A DNA stretch of 34,401 nucleotides from an uncultured Coriobacteriaceae bacterium (GTDB lineage: Bacteria > Actinomycetota > Coriobacteriia > Coriobacteriales > Atopobiaceae). A program made the translations under genes and the position numbers. Positions 1 to 10,728 of this stretch are shown in pieces (the stretch's first letter is position 1; each line of letters starts with the position of its first letter). The DNA lies in NCBI GenBank assembly GCA_902780305.1, contig CACZFB010000015.1, positions 1-34,401 of the forward strand. The letters run 5' to 3'. The notes under the pieces are model-generated. The model made no database searches and was not told the origin of the DNA. It was given only the letters and a program-made list of their open reading frames with translations.

Positions 1-17
1 TCTCGCGGATTCGATGA

Positions 18-51
18 GGCCAGGCCCGGGAGTAGCTACCCGGACCTGGCC
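18..51. terminator. Imperfect 13-bp hairpin at the window edge
   Basis: Arms at 18-30 and 39-51 pair over 13 positions with one mismatch around an 8-nt loop, with a weak T-containing stretch after it. It could end a gene that lies outside the window. Nothing coding can be supported between 1 and 187. Confidence 0.35.
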
Positions 52-94
52 GAACTTTCTCAAAATTCCCCCTTGACGCTGCGATGGGCATATG

Positions 95-147
95 AGGGGT
101 AACCCCCATTGATAGGCCGCTTGCGGCAATCAATGGGGGTTACCCCT
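95..147. repeat. Family A palindromic repeat, copy 1
   Basis: Long inverted repeat: the left arm runs AGGGGTAACCCCCATTGAT, the loop region is built on GGCCGCTTGCGGC, and the right arm is the reverse complement of the left. It lies about 40 bp beyond the mrp stop codon. A second, longer copy is at 16373-16447 and a degenerate half copy overlaps the uvrA stop codon at 7472-7490. It would fold into a strong hairpin in RNA from either strand, so it may act as a terminator or 3'-end stabiliser. Confidence 0.85.
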
Positions 148-187
148 TTGATAGGCTCTCTGCCTCTGGTACACGCCGGCGCAGGCG

Positions 188-1048
188 CTAGCGTGTGGCC
201 TCGAGGATGGCGCTGACGGCGTCCGGTAGCAGGTCGTCGGGCAGGTCGGTCTCGGCGGCGCCCTTGTCGCAGGCGAGGGCCAGGCGCTCGTCGATGGGCA
301 GCTGGCCCAGCTGGGTGAGCCCATAGTGGGTGGCCGTCTCCTCCAGGCGGCTGGGACCGTACGGGAAGACCTTCTGGCCGCAATGCGGGCAGGCGACGTA
401 AGCCATGTTCTCCACCAAGCCAAAGATGGGAACGTCCATCATGTTCGCCATGTTCACCGCCTTGCCCACAACCATCTGTACGAGGTCCTGCGGGCTGGAG
501 ACGATTACCACGCCGTCGATGGGCAGCGACTGGAATACCGTGAGGGCCACGTCACCGGTTCCCGGGGGCATGTCCACGAGCAGGTAATCGAGCTCCTCCC
601 AGTACGTCTCGGCCCAGAACTGGCGGATGATGCCCGCCAGAAGCGGGCCGCGCCATAGCACGGGGTCGTCCTCGTGCTCCAGCACGAGGTTGGCGCTTAT
701 CACCTTGATGCCGCCCGTGGTGGTCACGGGAACAATGAGGTTATCCAGCCCCAAGGCCTTTTGGCTGCCCAGGCCAAACATGCGGGGGATGGACGGGCCG
801 GTGATGTCGGCGTCCAGGATGCCCACCTTGTTGCCCTTGCGTGCGAGCTCGCGGGCCAGGATGCCCGTGACGAGCGACTTGCCCACACCGCCCTTGCCCG
901 AGATCACGCCAACGACGTGGTGGATGCGACTAAACTGGTTGAGCTCGAACGAGGGCTCCTCTTGCGCGGGTGCGGCCGGCTCGGTGTGCCCCTGCCTGCG
1001 CGCTGCCTCGAACTCGCGGCGGATGGCCTCTTCCTCTTCTGGGGTCAT
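188..1048 (-). CDS. mrp: Mrp/NBP35-family iron-sulfur carrier P-loop ATPase
   Basis: Cytosolic ATPase of the Mrp/ApbC group, which binds and transfers Fe-S clusters to apoproteins. The deviant Walker A motif SGKGGVGKS is at residues 50-58, followed by the switch DADITGPSIPRMFG. The C-terminal half holds CPHCG (Cys220 and Cys223), the CxxC pair that bridges the cluster between two subunits in this family. I start at the ATG at 1048 rather than an upstream one at 1081 because AAGGAGG lies just ahead of it (1055-1061) and the protein then begins MTPEEEE. The length, 286 residues, is normal for a Mrp without an N-terminal DUF59 domain. It is divergent from the zinc-ribbon gene at 1173. TAGAAT on the minus strand (1090-1085) could be its -10 element. 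Confidence 0.93.
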   Translation of the reverse strand: MTPEEEEAIRREFEAARRQGHTEPAAPAQEEPSFELNQFSRIHHVVGVISGKGGVGKSLVTGILARELARKGNKVGILDADITGPSIPRMFGLGSQKALGLDNLIVPVTTTGGIKVISANLVLEHEDDPVLWRGPLLAGIIRQFWAETYWEELDYLLVDMPPGTGDVALTVFQSLPIDGVVIVSSPQDLVQMVVGKAVNMANMMDVPIFGLVENMAYVACPHCGQKVFPYGPSRLEETATHYGLTQLGQLPIDERLALACDKGAAETDLPDDLLPDAVSAILEATR

Positions 1049-1172
1049 GTTGCTCCTCCTTGTGTCAATTGCACAGCGCATGCCATTCTACCACCCGAGC
1101 GGGCGCAAGTCGGACAGCTCGCGCAGAGCAACGTGGAGTATGCTTGTGTAAGACCAAAAGAGGAGGGTGCTC

Positions 1173-1901
1173 ATGCTCCAGTGTCCCAAATGTCACCAAC
1201 GCGTGCCTGACGACGCCGCGTTTTGCGGTCATTGCGGCCAGATGCTCAACGATGCCACGTCAGGGCAAACCGCAAACAGGCACGTGGTGGTCCTTGGCGT
1301 GACTGCTGGGCTGCTCGCCGTCGTTGTGGCGGTACTTGTCATGCTCATACTCGTCAGGAACCAAACCCAGACGTCGACACCAGCCCAAGCATCAACACCC
1401 GCCAGTTCGTCCACGCCAGTCACCGAGAACGCTGCTCAGGATCAGGCCGCTACCCCAGGCAAGCAGGAAGACCCCGAACAAGCGGAAGGGCAACAACAGG
1501 ACCGGGACATTCGATCTGCGCAAGACGAGCTGGAGGAGCGCATTCAGACGGCATACGCGCAAAACCCCACTACGATTGCGGTGGGCGAAATGTCGGCGAT
1601 TACCGGCACGGTGCGTGGCGAGTACACCGACATCGGTGCCGAAAAGGTCGTTATGGGATGGAAGTACTGGTTGGAGCTGCCAAAGCCCGTAACGGTAATC
1701 AGCAGTACTGGCCGGCAAACGCGCGATCCCACCATCGATCTTGGTGTTTCGTATAACGGCACGACGCGGGGCGAAGACTGGCAGGACTATCTGGACAAGA
1801 CCATAACACTGCAATCGACGTGGACGGGTGCCGTCCAGGGCAGCACGTCTAACGCAATTGCGTTACCAAAAGACTCGCAGATACTCCAGATCTTTGAGTA
1901 G
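1173..1901 (+). CDS. Zinc-ribbon single-pass membrane protein, function unknown
   Basis: A 242-residue protein. It opens with a zinc ribbon (Cys4, Cys7, Cys18, Cys21; CPKC and CGHC), then one hydrophobic segment at about residues 38-61, a Thr/Ser/Pro/Gln-rich linker, and a C-terminal domain from about residue 120 with alternating polar and hydrophobic stretches that look like beta strands. The cytoplasmic N-terminal ribbon and exported C-terminus are inferred from this order. The ATG at 1173 is chosen over a GTG at 1167 because AGGAGGG ends at 1167. Base use is less GC-rich than in the neighbours. I do not recognise the C-terminal domain; similar ribbon-TM-extracellular proteins are common in Gram-positives and mostly uncharacterised. 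Confidence 0.8.
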   Translation: MLQCPKCHQRVPDDAAFCGHCGQMLNDATSGQTANRHVVVLGVTAGLLAVVVAVLVMLILVRNQTQTSTPAQASTPASSSTPVTENAAQDQAATPGKQEDPEQAEGQQQDRDIRSAQDELEERIQTAYAQNPTTIAVGEMSAITGTVRGEYTDIGAEKVVMGWKYWLELPKPVTVISSTGRQTRDPTIDLGVSYNGTTRGEDWQDYLDKTITLQSTWTGAVQGSTSNAIALPKDSQILQIFE

Positions 1902-1963
1902 GCGGCTGTCGACGAGTGGCTATTATGCTCGGTCGCAAAGCCTGTGGGCCTGGCGTCATTCGC

Positions 1964-1969
1964 TATGAT
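1964..1969 (+). promoter_or_regulatory. Candidate -10 box, TATGAT
   Basis: TATGAT lies 35 nt before the ATG of the SEC-C gene. No convincing -35 was seen, so this is a weak call. Confidence 0.35.
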
Positions 1970-2004
1970 AGATGCTCACGACCACCCGTTGGGAGGTGCC
2001 GCAC

Positions 2005-2925
2005 ATGTTTTTGTACACGGTGTATGGGGAGGTTCCGGCCGAGCACTTGGACTCGGTGGCGCGCAGGACGGGCCTTGAGCGCTACCTCGGCTACAGGCCG
2101 CACTTCTGCTCGCTGATAAACCCCGACTCGTTGGCCGACACTTGGTTTCGCATCTTTGCGGCCTCGCCGCGGTTCGTGCGGACGATCGACGTGTACGAGG
2201 TGGACCCGGCGCAGGCCGTGCCCATGGACGTGGTGACGTGGGGCGCGACTTGCTTTGGCGTCAATGGCGGGCCAGATCCGAACGACGACTCCCTCATCGA
2301 AGCCGTGCTCAACGCGGATCACCCCAACGCGACCGACTACATTGTGCCGTACGACATCGAGCCAAAGCGAACCTTGCGCTTTGATGCGGTGCGGCTGTTC
2401 AGCGGACAGCTGGACGACCTTGGGCTGCGCGACGACGAACGAGAGGCGCTGCAACGCTCCTTAGAGCTCGTGCGAGCCTTTCAACGCAATCATGGCGAGC
2501 TCCTGCTAGACTCGTTTGGCAAAAGACTGGACGACCTTCCCCTGGAGATGTGGTATCGCATTATGGTGGCTTCGGGGCTGGTGCCGTTCGTATGGTCGCG
2601 GGCGCAGGGCAAAAGCATTGCGCCTGAGCTGCTGCGCATCGACCCCTGGGACCTCATGCAAACGCCGGGGTATCAGCGCGCGCAGATAGGCATTGCCGCG
2701 TGGGATCGCTCCATGGGCGTACCGGGGGAGTTTAGCCATGCGTCCTTCGAGAGCATACGCGGTGACTTCCTGGCGGGATTGGACCAGCTGGCACATGTGC
2801 TCGTGGAGAAGCGCGCCGCAGCCACGGGCGTCACGCGTAACGGCACGTGCTATTGTGGCAGTGGTCGCAAGTACAAGAAATGCTGCCTGCGCAAGGGCCT
2901 CGACGCCCTGGTGCGCGGCTGGTGA
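2005..2925 (+). CDS. SEC-C motif protein, function unknown
   Basis: A 306-residue soluble protein. The last 30 residues carry a textbook SEC-C zinc motif: Cys282, Cys284, GSG(R)KYKK, Cys293, Cys294, as at the C-terminus of SecA and many stand-alone proteins, where it binds zinc. The first 275 residues match nothing I know; they are acidic, with several Trp residues and no signal peptide or membrane segment. The ATG at 2005 is preferred over one at 1972 because GGGAGGT sits 7-8 nt ahead of it. The gene stands alone between the zinc-ribbon gene and the surface protein. The SEC-C motif does not by itself imply a role in secretion. Confidence 0.8.
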   Translation: MFLYTVYGEVPAEHLDSVARRTGLERYLGYRPHFCSLINPDSLADTWFRIFAASPRFVRTIDVYEVDPAQAVPMDVVTWGATCFGVNGGPDPNDDSLIEAVLNADHPNATDYIVPYDIEPKRTLRFDAVRLFSGQLDDLGLRDDEREALQRSLELVRAFQRNHGELLLDSFGKRLDDLPLEMWYRIMVASGLVPFVWSRAQGKSIAPELLRIDPWDLMQTPGYQRAQIGIAAWDRSMGVPGEFSHASFESIRGDFLAGLDQLAHVLVEKRAAATGVTRNGTCYCGSGRKYKKCCLRKGLDALVRGW

Positions 2926-2971
2926 AGTATTATGCCTATAAGGCAAGAGAGCGTCATGCGGAGGTTGCGGT

Positions 2972-4471
2972 ATGCGCGCGAGTGGTTACCGGATACGGGG
3001 CGTCGTGGCGGCAGGTCTGGTCGTTGCTTTGGGCTGCGTGGTACCTACGGGCACGGCGTTGGCCTACGACGCGAGTGACGACGACCCTACCGTTACGACC
3101 CAAGCGAGCGGAACGGTGTACGTGGATCCCAACGCCGCCAGCGGGCCGGATACCTACGTAACCATAGACGAAGCCGTGACAAACGTCAGTGACGGCGGAA
3201 CCGTCACCTTGCGGGGTGACGTCAAGATCAATTCGATGGTCACTATCGAAAAGGACGTGACCTTGGACCTTGGCGGTCATGCGGTTGAGGGTCCAACAAT
3301 GTTCGCGTGCTTTTTGGTGGGGGAGAACCATACCGTGACCCTGGACGGTGGGGGCACGCTGCAAAGCATTCACGACCATGTGTTCATCGTGCATGGAACC
3401 CTGGCCATCGCGAGTGGAACGCTGAACACCCCGGCGGGAAAGGAAGCGCTGTTCCTCCCGCAGGACAAGGGCACCGTGCGCGTGTCTGGCGGGACGTTCT
3501 CCTCGCCAGTGCTCCCCGAATGGTGCGCGGAAGGCTACGTGCCACGCACGGTGACGCCAGGCGACGCGTCATCGGGGTACACCGTGGGCAAGGCCATACC
3601 CAGGCCAAGCGCCACCGACCGCGTGTACGACGGGACCGAGCAGTTTGGCTGCGATGCCGCCGAGGGGCTGCAGCTCAGCGGCGGGGGCACGAACGTGGGT
3701 GACTACACGACCACGGTGACACCAGCCGACGGCTATGCGTGGGAGCCCGAGGCTGGCGATGCTGCCGCGAGCGAGCAGGAGCGCTCCGAGGCTGGTTCTG
3801 CCCCCGTGTCGCTCGCGTGGCACATGGCGCCTAAGCAGCTCGAGGCTTCCATGGCTCACGCGGACGACCAGACGTACCGTGGCTCGCCGATCACACCCGT
3901 CGTGGTTGCAGACGGCGACGCGATGCTTGCCGAGGGCACGGACTTTCGTGCGACGTATGCCAACAACACGAACGCAGGCACGGCGACCTATGCGGTTACG
4001 GGCACCGGCAACTATGTGGGCGACCTCACCGGCATGTTTGCGATAGCATCCGCCAACATCGCCGACGTGACGTTTGCGGACGTCGCGGACCAAACCTACA
4101 CCGGCAAGGCGATCGAGCCTGGAGTCGAGGCGACCTTCAACGGAAAGAAGCTCGCCGAGGGCACGGACTACGAGCTCGCCTACGCCAACAACACCAAGGT
4201 GGGCACGGCGACCATAACGGTGCGGGGCGTGGGCAACTTCCAGGGCGAGCGGACGCTCGAGTTCGCCATCGTCCGGGCAAAGGCCACGTCGGCCACGTCA
4301 GGCACGTCGGGCGGCAGCACGGACACGAGCTCTGTCACCACGTCACAAGGTGGTGCGTCGACGCTGCCGCGCACGGCTGACCAGGGCCCCATCGACAACA
4401 TGCTCTGCGCGCTCGTCTCGGGTGCGATCGCGCTCGTGGCGGGCACCGGTACCCGCAGCAGGCGGTCGTAA
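2972..4471 (+). CDS. Sortase-type cell-wall surface protein with beta-helix and MBG-like repeats
   Basis: A 499-residue exported protein. Residues 1-31 are a Sec signal peptide (positively charged start, hydrophobic core, cleavage after ALA). Residues about 50-190 are rich in GGT-type strand repeats (GGTVTL, GGGTL, SGTL, SGGTF), as in right-handed beta-helix or adhesin passenger domains. Two tandem modules follow at about 285-360 and 363-436, each with AEGTD(F/Y), YANNT, GTAT and GxGN(Y/F) signatures typical of MBG/Ig-like repeats of Gram-positive wall proteins. A Ser/Thr linker leads to LPRTA (465-469), a hydrophobic stretch and a final RRS, the plan of a sortase signal with Ala replacing the usual Gly. 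It is probably displayed on the wall; a ligand cannot be named. Confidence 0.82.
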   Translation: MRASGYRIRGVVAAGLVVALGCVVPTGTALAYDASDDDPTVTTQASGTVYVDPNAASGPDTYVTIDEAVTNVSDGGTVTLRGDVKINSMVTIEKDVTLDLGGHAVEGPTMFACFLVGENHTVTLDGGGTLQSIHDHVFIVHGTLAIASGTLNTPAGKEALFLPQDKGTVRVSGGTFSSPVLPEWCAEGYVPRTVTPGDASSGYTVGKAIPRPSATDRVYDGTEQFGCDAAEGLQLSGGGTNVGDYTTTVTPADGYAWEPEAGDAAASEQERSEAGSAPVSLAWHMAPKQLEASMAHADDQTYRGSPITPVVVADGDAMLAEGTDFRATYANNTNAGTATYAVTGTGNYVGDLTGMFAIASANIADVTFADVADQTYTGKAIEPGVEATFNGKKLAEGTDYELAYANNTKVGTATITVRGVGNFQGERTLEFAIVRAKATSATSGTSGGSTDTSSVTTSQGGASTLPRTADQGPIDNMLCALVSGAIALVAGTGTRSRRS

Positions 4472-4510
4472 GCCACACCCATCGGGCACAGACAACTAAA
4501 TATTCGTTAT

Positions 4511-4524
4511 CGAACAAGTTTTTC
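4511..4524 (+). promoter_or_regulatory. Candidate LexA (Cheo-type SOS) box upstream of uvrA
   Basis: CGAACAAGTTTTTC matches the Gram-positive LexA/DinR consensus CGAACRNRYGTTYC at 13 of 14 positions (T for G at position 10). It begins 79 nt before the uvrA start codon and just upstream of a candidate -10, where a repressor would block transcription. uvrA is a classic SOS gene, which strengthens the call. Confidence 0.65.
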
Positions 4525-4552
4525 ACTTCGTGTGATGCGCGGTCGTTGCCGC

Positions 4553-4558
4553 TACACT
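4553..4558 (+). promoter_or_regulatory. Candidate -10 box of uvrA, TACACT
   Basis: TACACT within GCTACACT lies 31 nt before the uvrA ATG. The same octamer occurs at a similar distance upstream of the gene at 15002, with a close variant upstream of the his operon. No good -35 is visible. Confidence 0.45.
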
Positions 4559-4589
4559 AGGGACCACCAAAGCGTTCGAGAGGAAACCC

Positions 4590-7471
<2,882 letters not shown>

Positions 7472-7475
<4 letters not shown>

Positions 7476-7490
7476 CCCCCATCGATAGGC
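7472..7490. repeat. Family A palindromic repeat, degenerate half copy
   Basis: Positions 7473-7490 match the 18 nt at 100-117 of copy 1 at 16 of 18 positions, but the opposite arm is missing. The uvrA stop codon is part of the match. Confidence 0.5.
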
Positions 7491-7602
7491 AACAGTCAAG
7501 CACCCACGACAAATGCAACCCTTGCGTTCAAACCCAAAAAACCACCACAGAGAGATGGACGTACGGTGATGAGTTTGAGTCTGGGGGCGCAAACCGCTAA
7601 GG

Positions 7603-7610
7603 TATACACT
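7603..7610 (+). promoter_or_regulatory. Candidate -10 region of the NlpC/P60 gene
   Basis: TATACACT contains both TATACA and TACACT and lies about 44 nt before the start codon at 7655, in a rather AT-rich leader. The rest of 7476-7654 shows no gene. Confidence 0.4.
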
Positions 7611-7654
7611 ACGTGTTTTCGCGAGTAGATTATGTGAGTAAGAGGTGAGAGCCA

Positions 7655-9013
7655 ATGGAACGAATTCAGCGTCCGGCCATGTGGGGCAAGACGGCGCTCG
7701 CATGCGCCTTCTCCGCAATGCTGGCCGTACAGAATCCTTCGGCGGCGCTTGCTGCGACGAAGGCGGAGCTGCAGCAGCAGATGTCCGCCGCGCAGTCCAG
7801 GATTTCGGAACTCAATGCCCAAGCCGAGGTATGTGAATACGACCTCATGAACGTGAATGCCGCTCTCGACGAGACGAACGGCGCCATCGACGAGCTTAAC
7901 GAGCAGATTCCCCAGACCGAGGCCGAGCTTGACGCGGCCAAGCAGGAGCTGGGCCAAGTGGTTGCCGAGAGCTACCGCAACGGTACCCCCACGCTGCTCG
8001 ACGTGATCATGGGAGCCACGAGCTTCGACGACATGGTGTCGCGTGTCGTGTACGCCAACAAGATCTCGGAGCACGAGCGCGAGATTGTCGAGAAGACCAA
8101 GAGCATCTCGGAGGAGCTTAACCAGCAGAAGAGCGACCTCGAGGAGGAGCAGAGCGAGCAGGAGCGCCTGGTTGCCGAGCAGGAGGAGAAGCTCGCCGCA
8201 ACGCAGCAGGCAGCTTCCGAGGCGCAAAACTACTACAACGGCCTCTCCAGCGAGCTCCAAACCATGATCGAGGAGGAGCAGGCCGCCGCACGCGCCGCAG
8301 CAGCCGAGGCCGCGGCAGCCGCAGCCGCCGAGGCGCAGCGCAAGGCCGACGCCGAGGCCACGCAGCAGACCACAACCCAGTCTACGGGCGATACGCAGCA
8401 GGGCAACGCGCAACAGGGTGCTGGCCAGCAGGGTGCCAACCAGCAGCAGGGCACGTCTTCGCAGAACGCCAATCAGCCCGATACCGGCAACGCTGCTAAC
8501 AACGCCACCCAGACCGAGCAGACGCCCACCAACGCTGAGCAGACGCCTGCCCCGACCCCCGCACCTACCCCCGAGCCCGATCCTGAGCCCGTCGTCTCCA
8601 CGCCAGTCTCTACTCCGGCTCCCGTGGCCAACGTGCCGTCCGCCGGTGCCTCGGGCATGGTGGCCCGCGCCTACTCCATCATCGGTGCCGCCCACAGCTT
8701 TAGCGGCTACAACTGGACGGGCGATGTGAGCAGCTCCTACTTCACCTGCTCCGGCGTGGTGGATTATGCGCTTGGCCTTCCCAGCCACTCCAACTCGCCC
8801 GAGTCCTATTGGGCGGCGGTCGGCTCCAGGATGGTGTACGATCCCAGCCAGCTCAACTACGGCGACCTCGTGTTCTATCCCTATGCTGGCCGTTACCCTG
8901 GTCACGTGGGCATCTATGTGGGCGGCGGTGCCATCATCGACTCCATCCCCAACGGTGGCGTCCAGGTGCGCGACGTCAACTACATGACCTTCATCGGTGG
9001 CGGCCCGCTCTAA
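7655..9013 (+). CDS. Secreted NlpC/P60 peptidoglycan hydrolase with coiled coil
   Basis: A 452-residue exported endopeptidase predicted to cut peptidoglycan stem peptides. A signal peptide covers about residues 1-33 (ALA-ATK). Residues about 34-250 form a long coiled coil (ISELNAQ, EEEQSEQERLVAEQEEK), as in PcsB/RipA/CwlO-like hydrolases that are held inactive or recruited by FtsEX. An Ala-rich then Gln/Asn/Thr and Pro-rich linker (about 255-325) precedes the NlpC/P60 domain. The catalytic Cys365 lies in FTCSGVVDYALG and the His417 in GHVGIYVGGG, the expected pair. The usual DCSG is TCSG here. The gene has its own promoter region and ends at a strong terminator, so it is probably monocistronic. 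Confidence 0.9.
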   Translation: MERIQRPAMWGKTALACAFSAMLAVQNPSAALAATKAELQQQMSAAQSRISELNAQAEVCEYDLMNVNAALDETNGAIDELNEQIPQTEAELDAAKQELGQVVAESYRNGTPTLLDVIMGATSFDDMVSRVVYANKISEHEREIVEKTKSISEELNQQKSDLEEEQSEQERLVAEQEEKLAATQQAASEAQNYYNGLSSELQTMIEEEQAAARAAAAEAAAAAAAEAQRKADAEATQQTTTQSTGDTQQGNAQQGAGQQGANQQQGTSSQNANQPDTGNAANNATQTEQTPTNAEQTPAPTPAPTPEPDPEPVVSTPVSTPAPVANVPSAGASGMVARAYSIIGAAHSFSGYNWTGDVSSSYFTCSGVVDYALGLPSHSNSPESYWAAVGSRMVYDPSQLNYGDLVFYPYAGRYPGHVGIYVGGGAIIDSIPNGGVQVRDVNYMTFIGGGPL

Positions 9014-9036
9014 GCCTGCCAGCAAGATGGATTGCC

Positions 9037-9070
9037 GACCCCCGCGTCTCAGGCGCGGGGGTCTTGTTTT
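9037..9070 (+). terminator. Strong intrinsic terminator
   Basis: A perfect 10-bp stem, GACCCCCGCG (9037-9046) with CGCGGGGGTC (9054-9063), a 7-nt loop, and the run TTGTTTT. It sits 24 nt past the NlpC/P60 stop codon. Confidence 0.93.
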
Positions 9071-9098
9071 GAGAAAAGGGGCCAAACCCCTTTTCTCA
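9070..9098. repeat. Family B palindromic repeat, copy 1
   Basis: Arms TGAGAAAAGGGG and CCCCTTTTCTCA around the 5-nt loop CCAAA. The A-run and T-run on either side of a G/C stem are the layout of a bidirectional intrinsic terminator. It follows directly on the terminator at 9037. Confidence 0.85.
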
Positions 9099-9112
9099 TT
9101 TTGGGGCAAAAG

Positions 9113-9141
9113 TGAGAAAAGGGGTTTGGCCCCTTTTCTCA
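9113..9141. repeat. Family B palindromic repeat, copy 2 (inverted)
   Basis: Same arms as copy 1, with the loop TTTGG, the reverse complement of the loop in copy 1. The two copies are therefore in opposite orientation, 14 nt apart. The remaining bases up to the livK start at 9284 hold a possible -10 (TAAAAT, 9240-9245) and no gene. Confidence 0.85.
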
Positions 9142-9283
9142 GTTGGCGGGTGCCGTTTCGAATGGGTTAAATGTGCCGCGCAAATCAACGTGTCGCTTAC
9201 CAAGCAAGTCTCGTGGCGATAGGATGTTACAGCACTGTCTAAAATTTGCATGTGCGAACCCAAGCCACGAGGAGGGAAAAGAC

Positions 9284-10531
9284 ATGTTCAACCACGGTGT
9301 TTCTCGCAGGAGCTTTATTCAGCTGTCTGGTGTTGCGGCTGCAGGCATCGGCCTTACCGCCTGTGGCGGGTCGGGCAGTTCCGGCAACGCGGGCGGTTCC
9401 GCATCGGCCGAGGGTGCCATCAAGATCGGTGGCATCGGCCCCATAACCGGCGCCGCGGCAATCTATGGCACCGCCACCAAGTTTGGCGCTCAGGTTGCCG
9501 TCGACAAGATCAACGAGACCGAGGGCAAGACGGTCCTCGAGCTCAACTGGCAGGACGACGAGCACGATCCCGAGAAGTCCGTCAACGCGTACAACACGCT
9601 TAAGGACTGGGGCATGCACGTGCTGGTGGGCACCACCACCACGGCCCCGTGCGTGGCCGTCTCCACCGAGACCAACGCCGACCACGTGTTCCAGCTCACC
9701 CCCTCGGCTTCCTCCACCGACGTCATTGGCGGGCAGGCCGACCAGGACGGCAACGTGACCATCCCGCGCAAGGACAACGTGTTCCAGATGTGCTTTACCG
9801 ACCCCAACCAGGGCACGGCTTCCGCCAAGTACATTGCCGAGCAAAAGCTGGGCACCAAGATCGCCATCATCTACAACAACGCCGATGCCTACTCCACGGG
9901 CATCTTCCGCAAGTTCGAGAGCGAGGCCAAGAACCTCAACCTGGAGATCGTGTCCACCACCACCTTTACCGACGACTCGGCAACCGACTTCACCGTCCAG
10001 CTCAACGAGGCCAAGTCCAAGGCGGCCGACCTCGTGTTCCTGCCCATCTACTACACCCCCGCCTCCATCATCCTCAAGCAGGCCAACCAGATGGGTTTTG
10101 CACCCAAGTTCTTTGGCGTCGACGGTATGGACGGCATCCTTACGGTAGAGGGCTTCGACACCAAGCTGGCCGAGGGCGTCATGTTGCTTACCCCGTTCGT
10201 CGCGACGGCGACCGACGAGAACACCAAGGGCTTCGTGGAGGCATACAAGAAGACCGCCAACACCGAGGAGAATCCCAACCAGTTTGCGGCCGACGCCTTC
10301 GACTGCGTGAGCGCCATCTGGGGAGCCATCAAGGCCCTCAACATCACCTCCGCCATGACCACCCAGGAGATCTGCGACAAGCTCATCGAGACGTTCGCCT
10401 CGGGGACCTTCACCTTTAGTGGACTCACCGGCGAAAACATGACGTGGTCGGCCACCGGCGAGGTTACCAAGGACCCCAAGGGCATGATCATCAAGAACGG
10501 CGTGTACGAGCCGATGGACGCCGCCAAGTAA
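9284..10531 (+). CDS. livK: Branched-chain amino-acid ABC transporter, substrate-binding lipoprotein
   Basis: A 415-residue extracytoplasmic receptor of the Leu/Ile/Val-binding family (periplasmic binding fold type I). The N-terminus combines a twin-arginine-like motif, SRRSFIQ (Arg8-Arg9), with a lipobox LTAC (Cys27), so it is probably exported (possibly by Tat) and lipid-anchored. A Gly/Ser linker follows, then KIGGIGPITGAAAIYGT, a typical start of the binding domain, and paired Rossmann-like lobes to the end. The ATG at 9284 has GAGGAGGGA ahead of it; an upstream frame to 9143 has no such site. It is the first gene of livKHMGF. The exact substrate is not provable: relatives bind branched amino acids, amides or urea. 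Confidence 0.92.
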   Translation: MFNHGVSRRSFIQLSGVAAAGIGLTACGGSGSSGNAGGSASAEGAIKIGGIGPITGAAAIYGTATKFGAQVAVDKINETEGKTVLELNWQDDEHDPEKSVNAYNTLKDWGMHVLVGTTTTAPCVAVSTETNADHVFQLTPSASSTDVIGGQADQDGNVTIPRKDNVFQMCFTDPNQGTASAKYIAEQKLGTKIAIIYNNADAYSTGIFRKFESEAKNLNLEIVSTTTFTDDSATDFTVQLNEAKSKAADLVFLPIYYTPASIILKQANQMGFAPKFFGVDGMDGILTVEGFDTKLAEGVMLLTPFVATATDENTKGFVEAYKKTANTEENPNQFAADAFDCVSAIWGAIKALNITSAMTTQEICDKLIETFASGTFTFSGLTGENMTWSATGEVTKDPKGMIIKNGVYEPMDAAK

Positions 10532-10559
10532 GCTGCCTTGCACCGAGGCCTCAACGACC

Positions 10560-10662
10560 GGACAAAGGGGACAGTCCCCTGGACAAAGGGGACACTCCCC
10601 TGGACACAAGGGACAGTCCCCTGGACAAAGGGGACAGTCCCCTGTTTACAGGGGACTGTCCC
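10560..10662. repeat. Family C: four tandem 21-nt units plus an inverted copy
   Basis: Units at 10560-10580, 10581-10601, 10602-10622 and 10623-10643 share the core GGGGACAGTCCCC with a few substitutions. An inverted copy follows, so that 10631-10644 and 10649-10662 form a perfect 14-bp stem with loop TTTA. Each unit can also fold alone. The array lies between livK and livH, where it may protect the livK message or reduce read-through, as REP elements do between malE and malF. Confidence 0.9.
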
Positions 10663-10728
10663 TCGTGTACGGTCGGGCCTCGCGTCGTGACTACAGGACC
10701 CTAAGCACATACAGAGAGGAGTGATACC

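Noticed and set aside
18..51. GGGAGTAGC next to a stem, reminiscent of the yybP-ykoY manganese riboswitch
   Set aside because: Only one short hairpin is present and its arms pair directly; the second conserved loop and the closing helix are not visible, and the gene downstream is on the other strand.
2506..2946. Open frames on the opposite strand of core genes across the window
   Set aside because: In GC-rich DNA, long antisense frames arise from codon bias; these lack ribosome sites and recognisable domains while the opposite strand carries clear protein families.
10560..10643. Regular repeats that might be a CRISPR array
   Set aside because: The 21-nt units are directly adjacent with no spacers, are themselves palindromic, and no cas gene is nearby.
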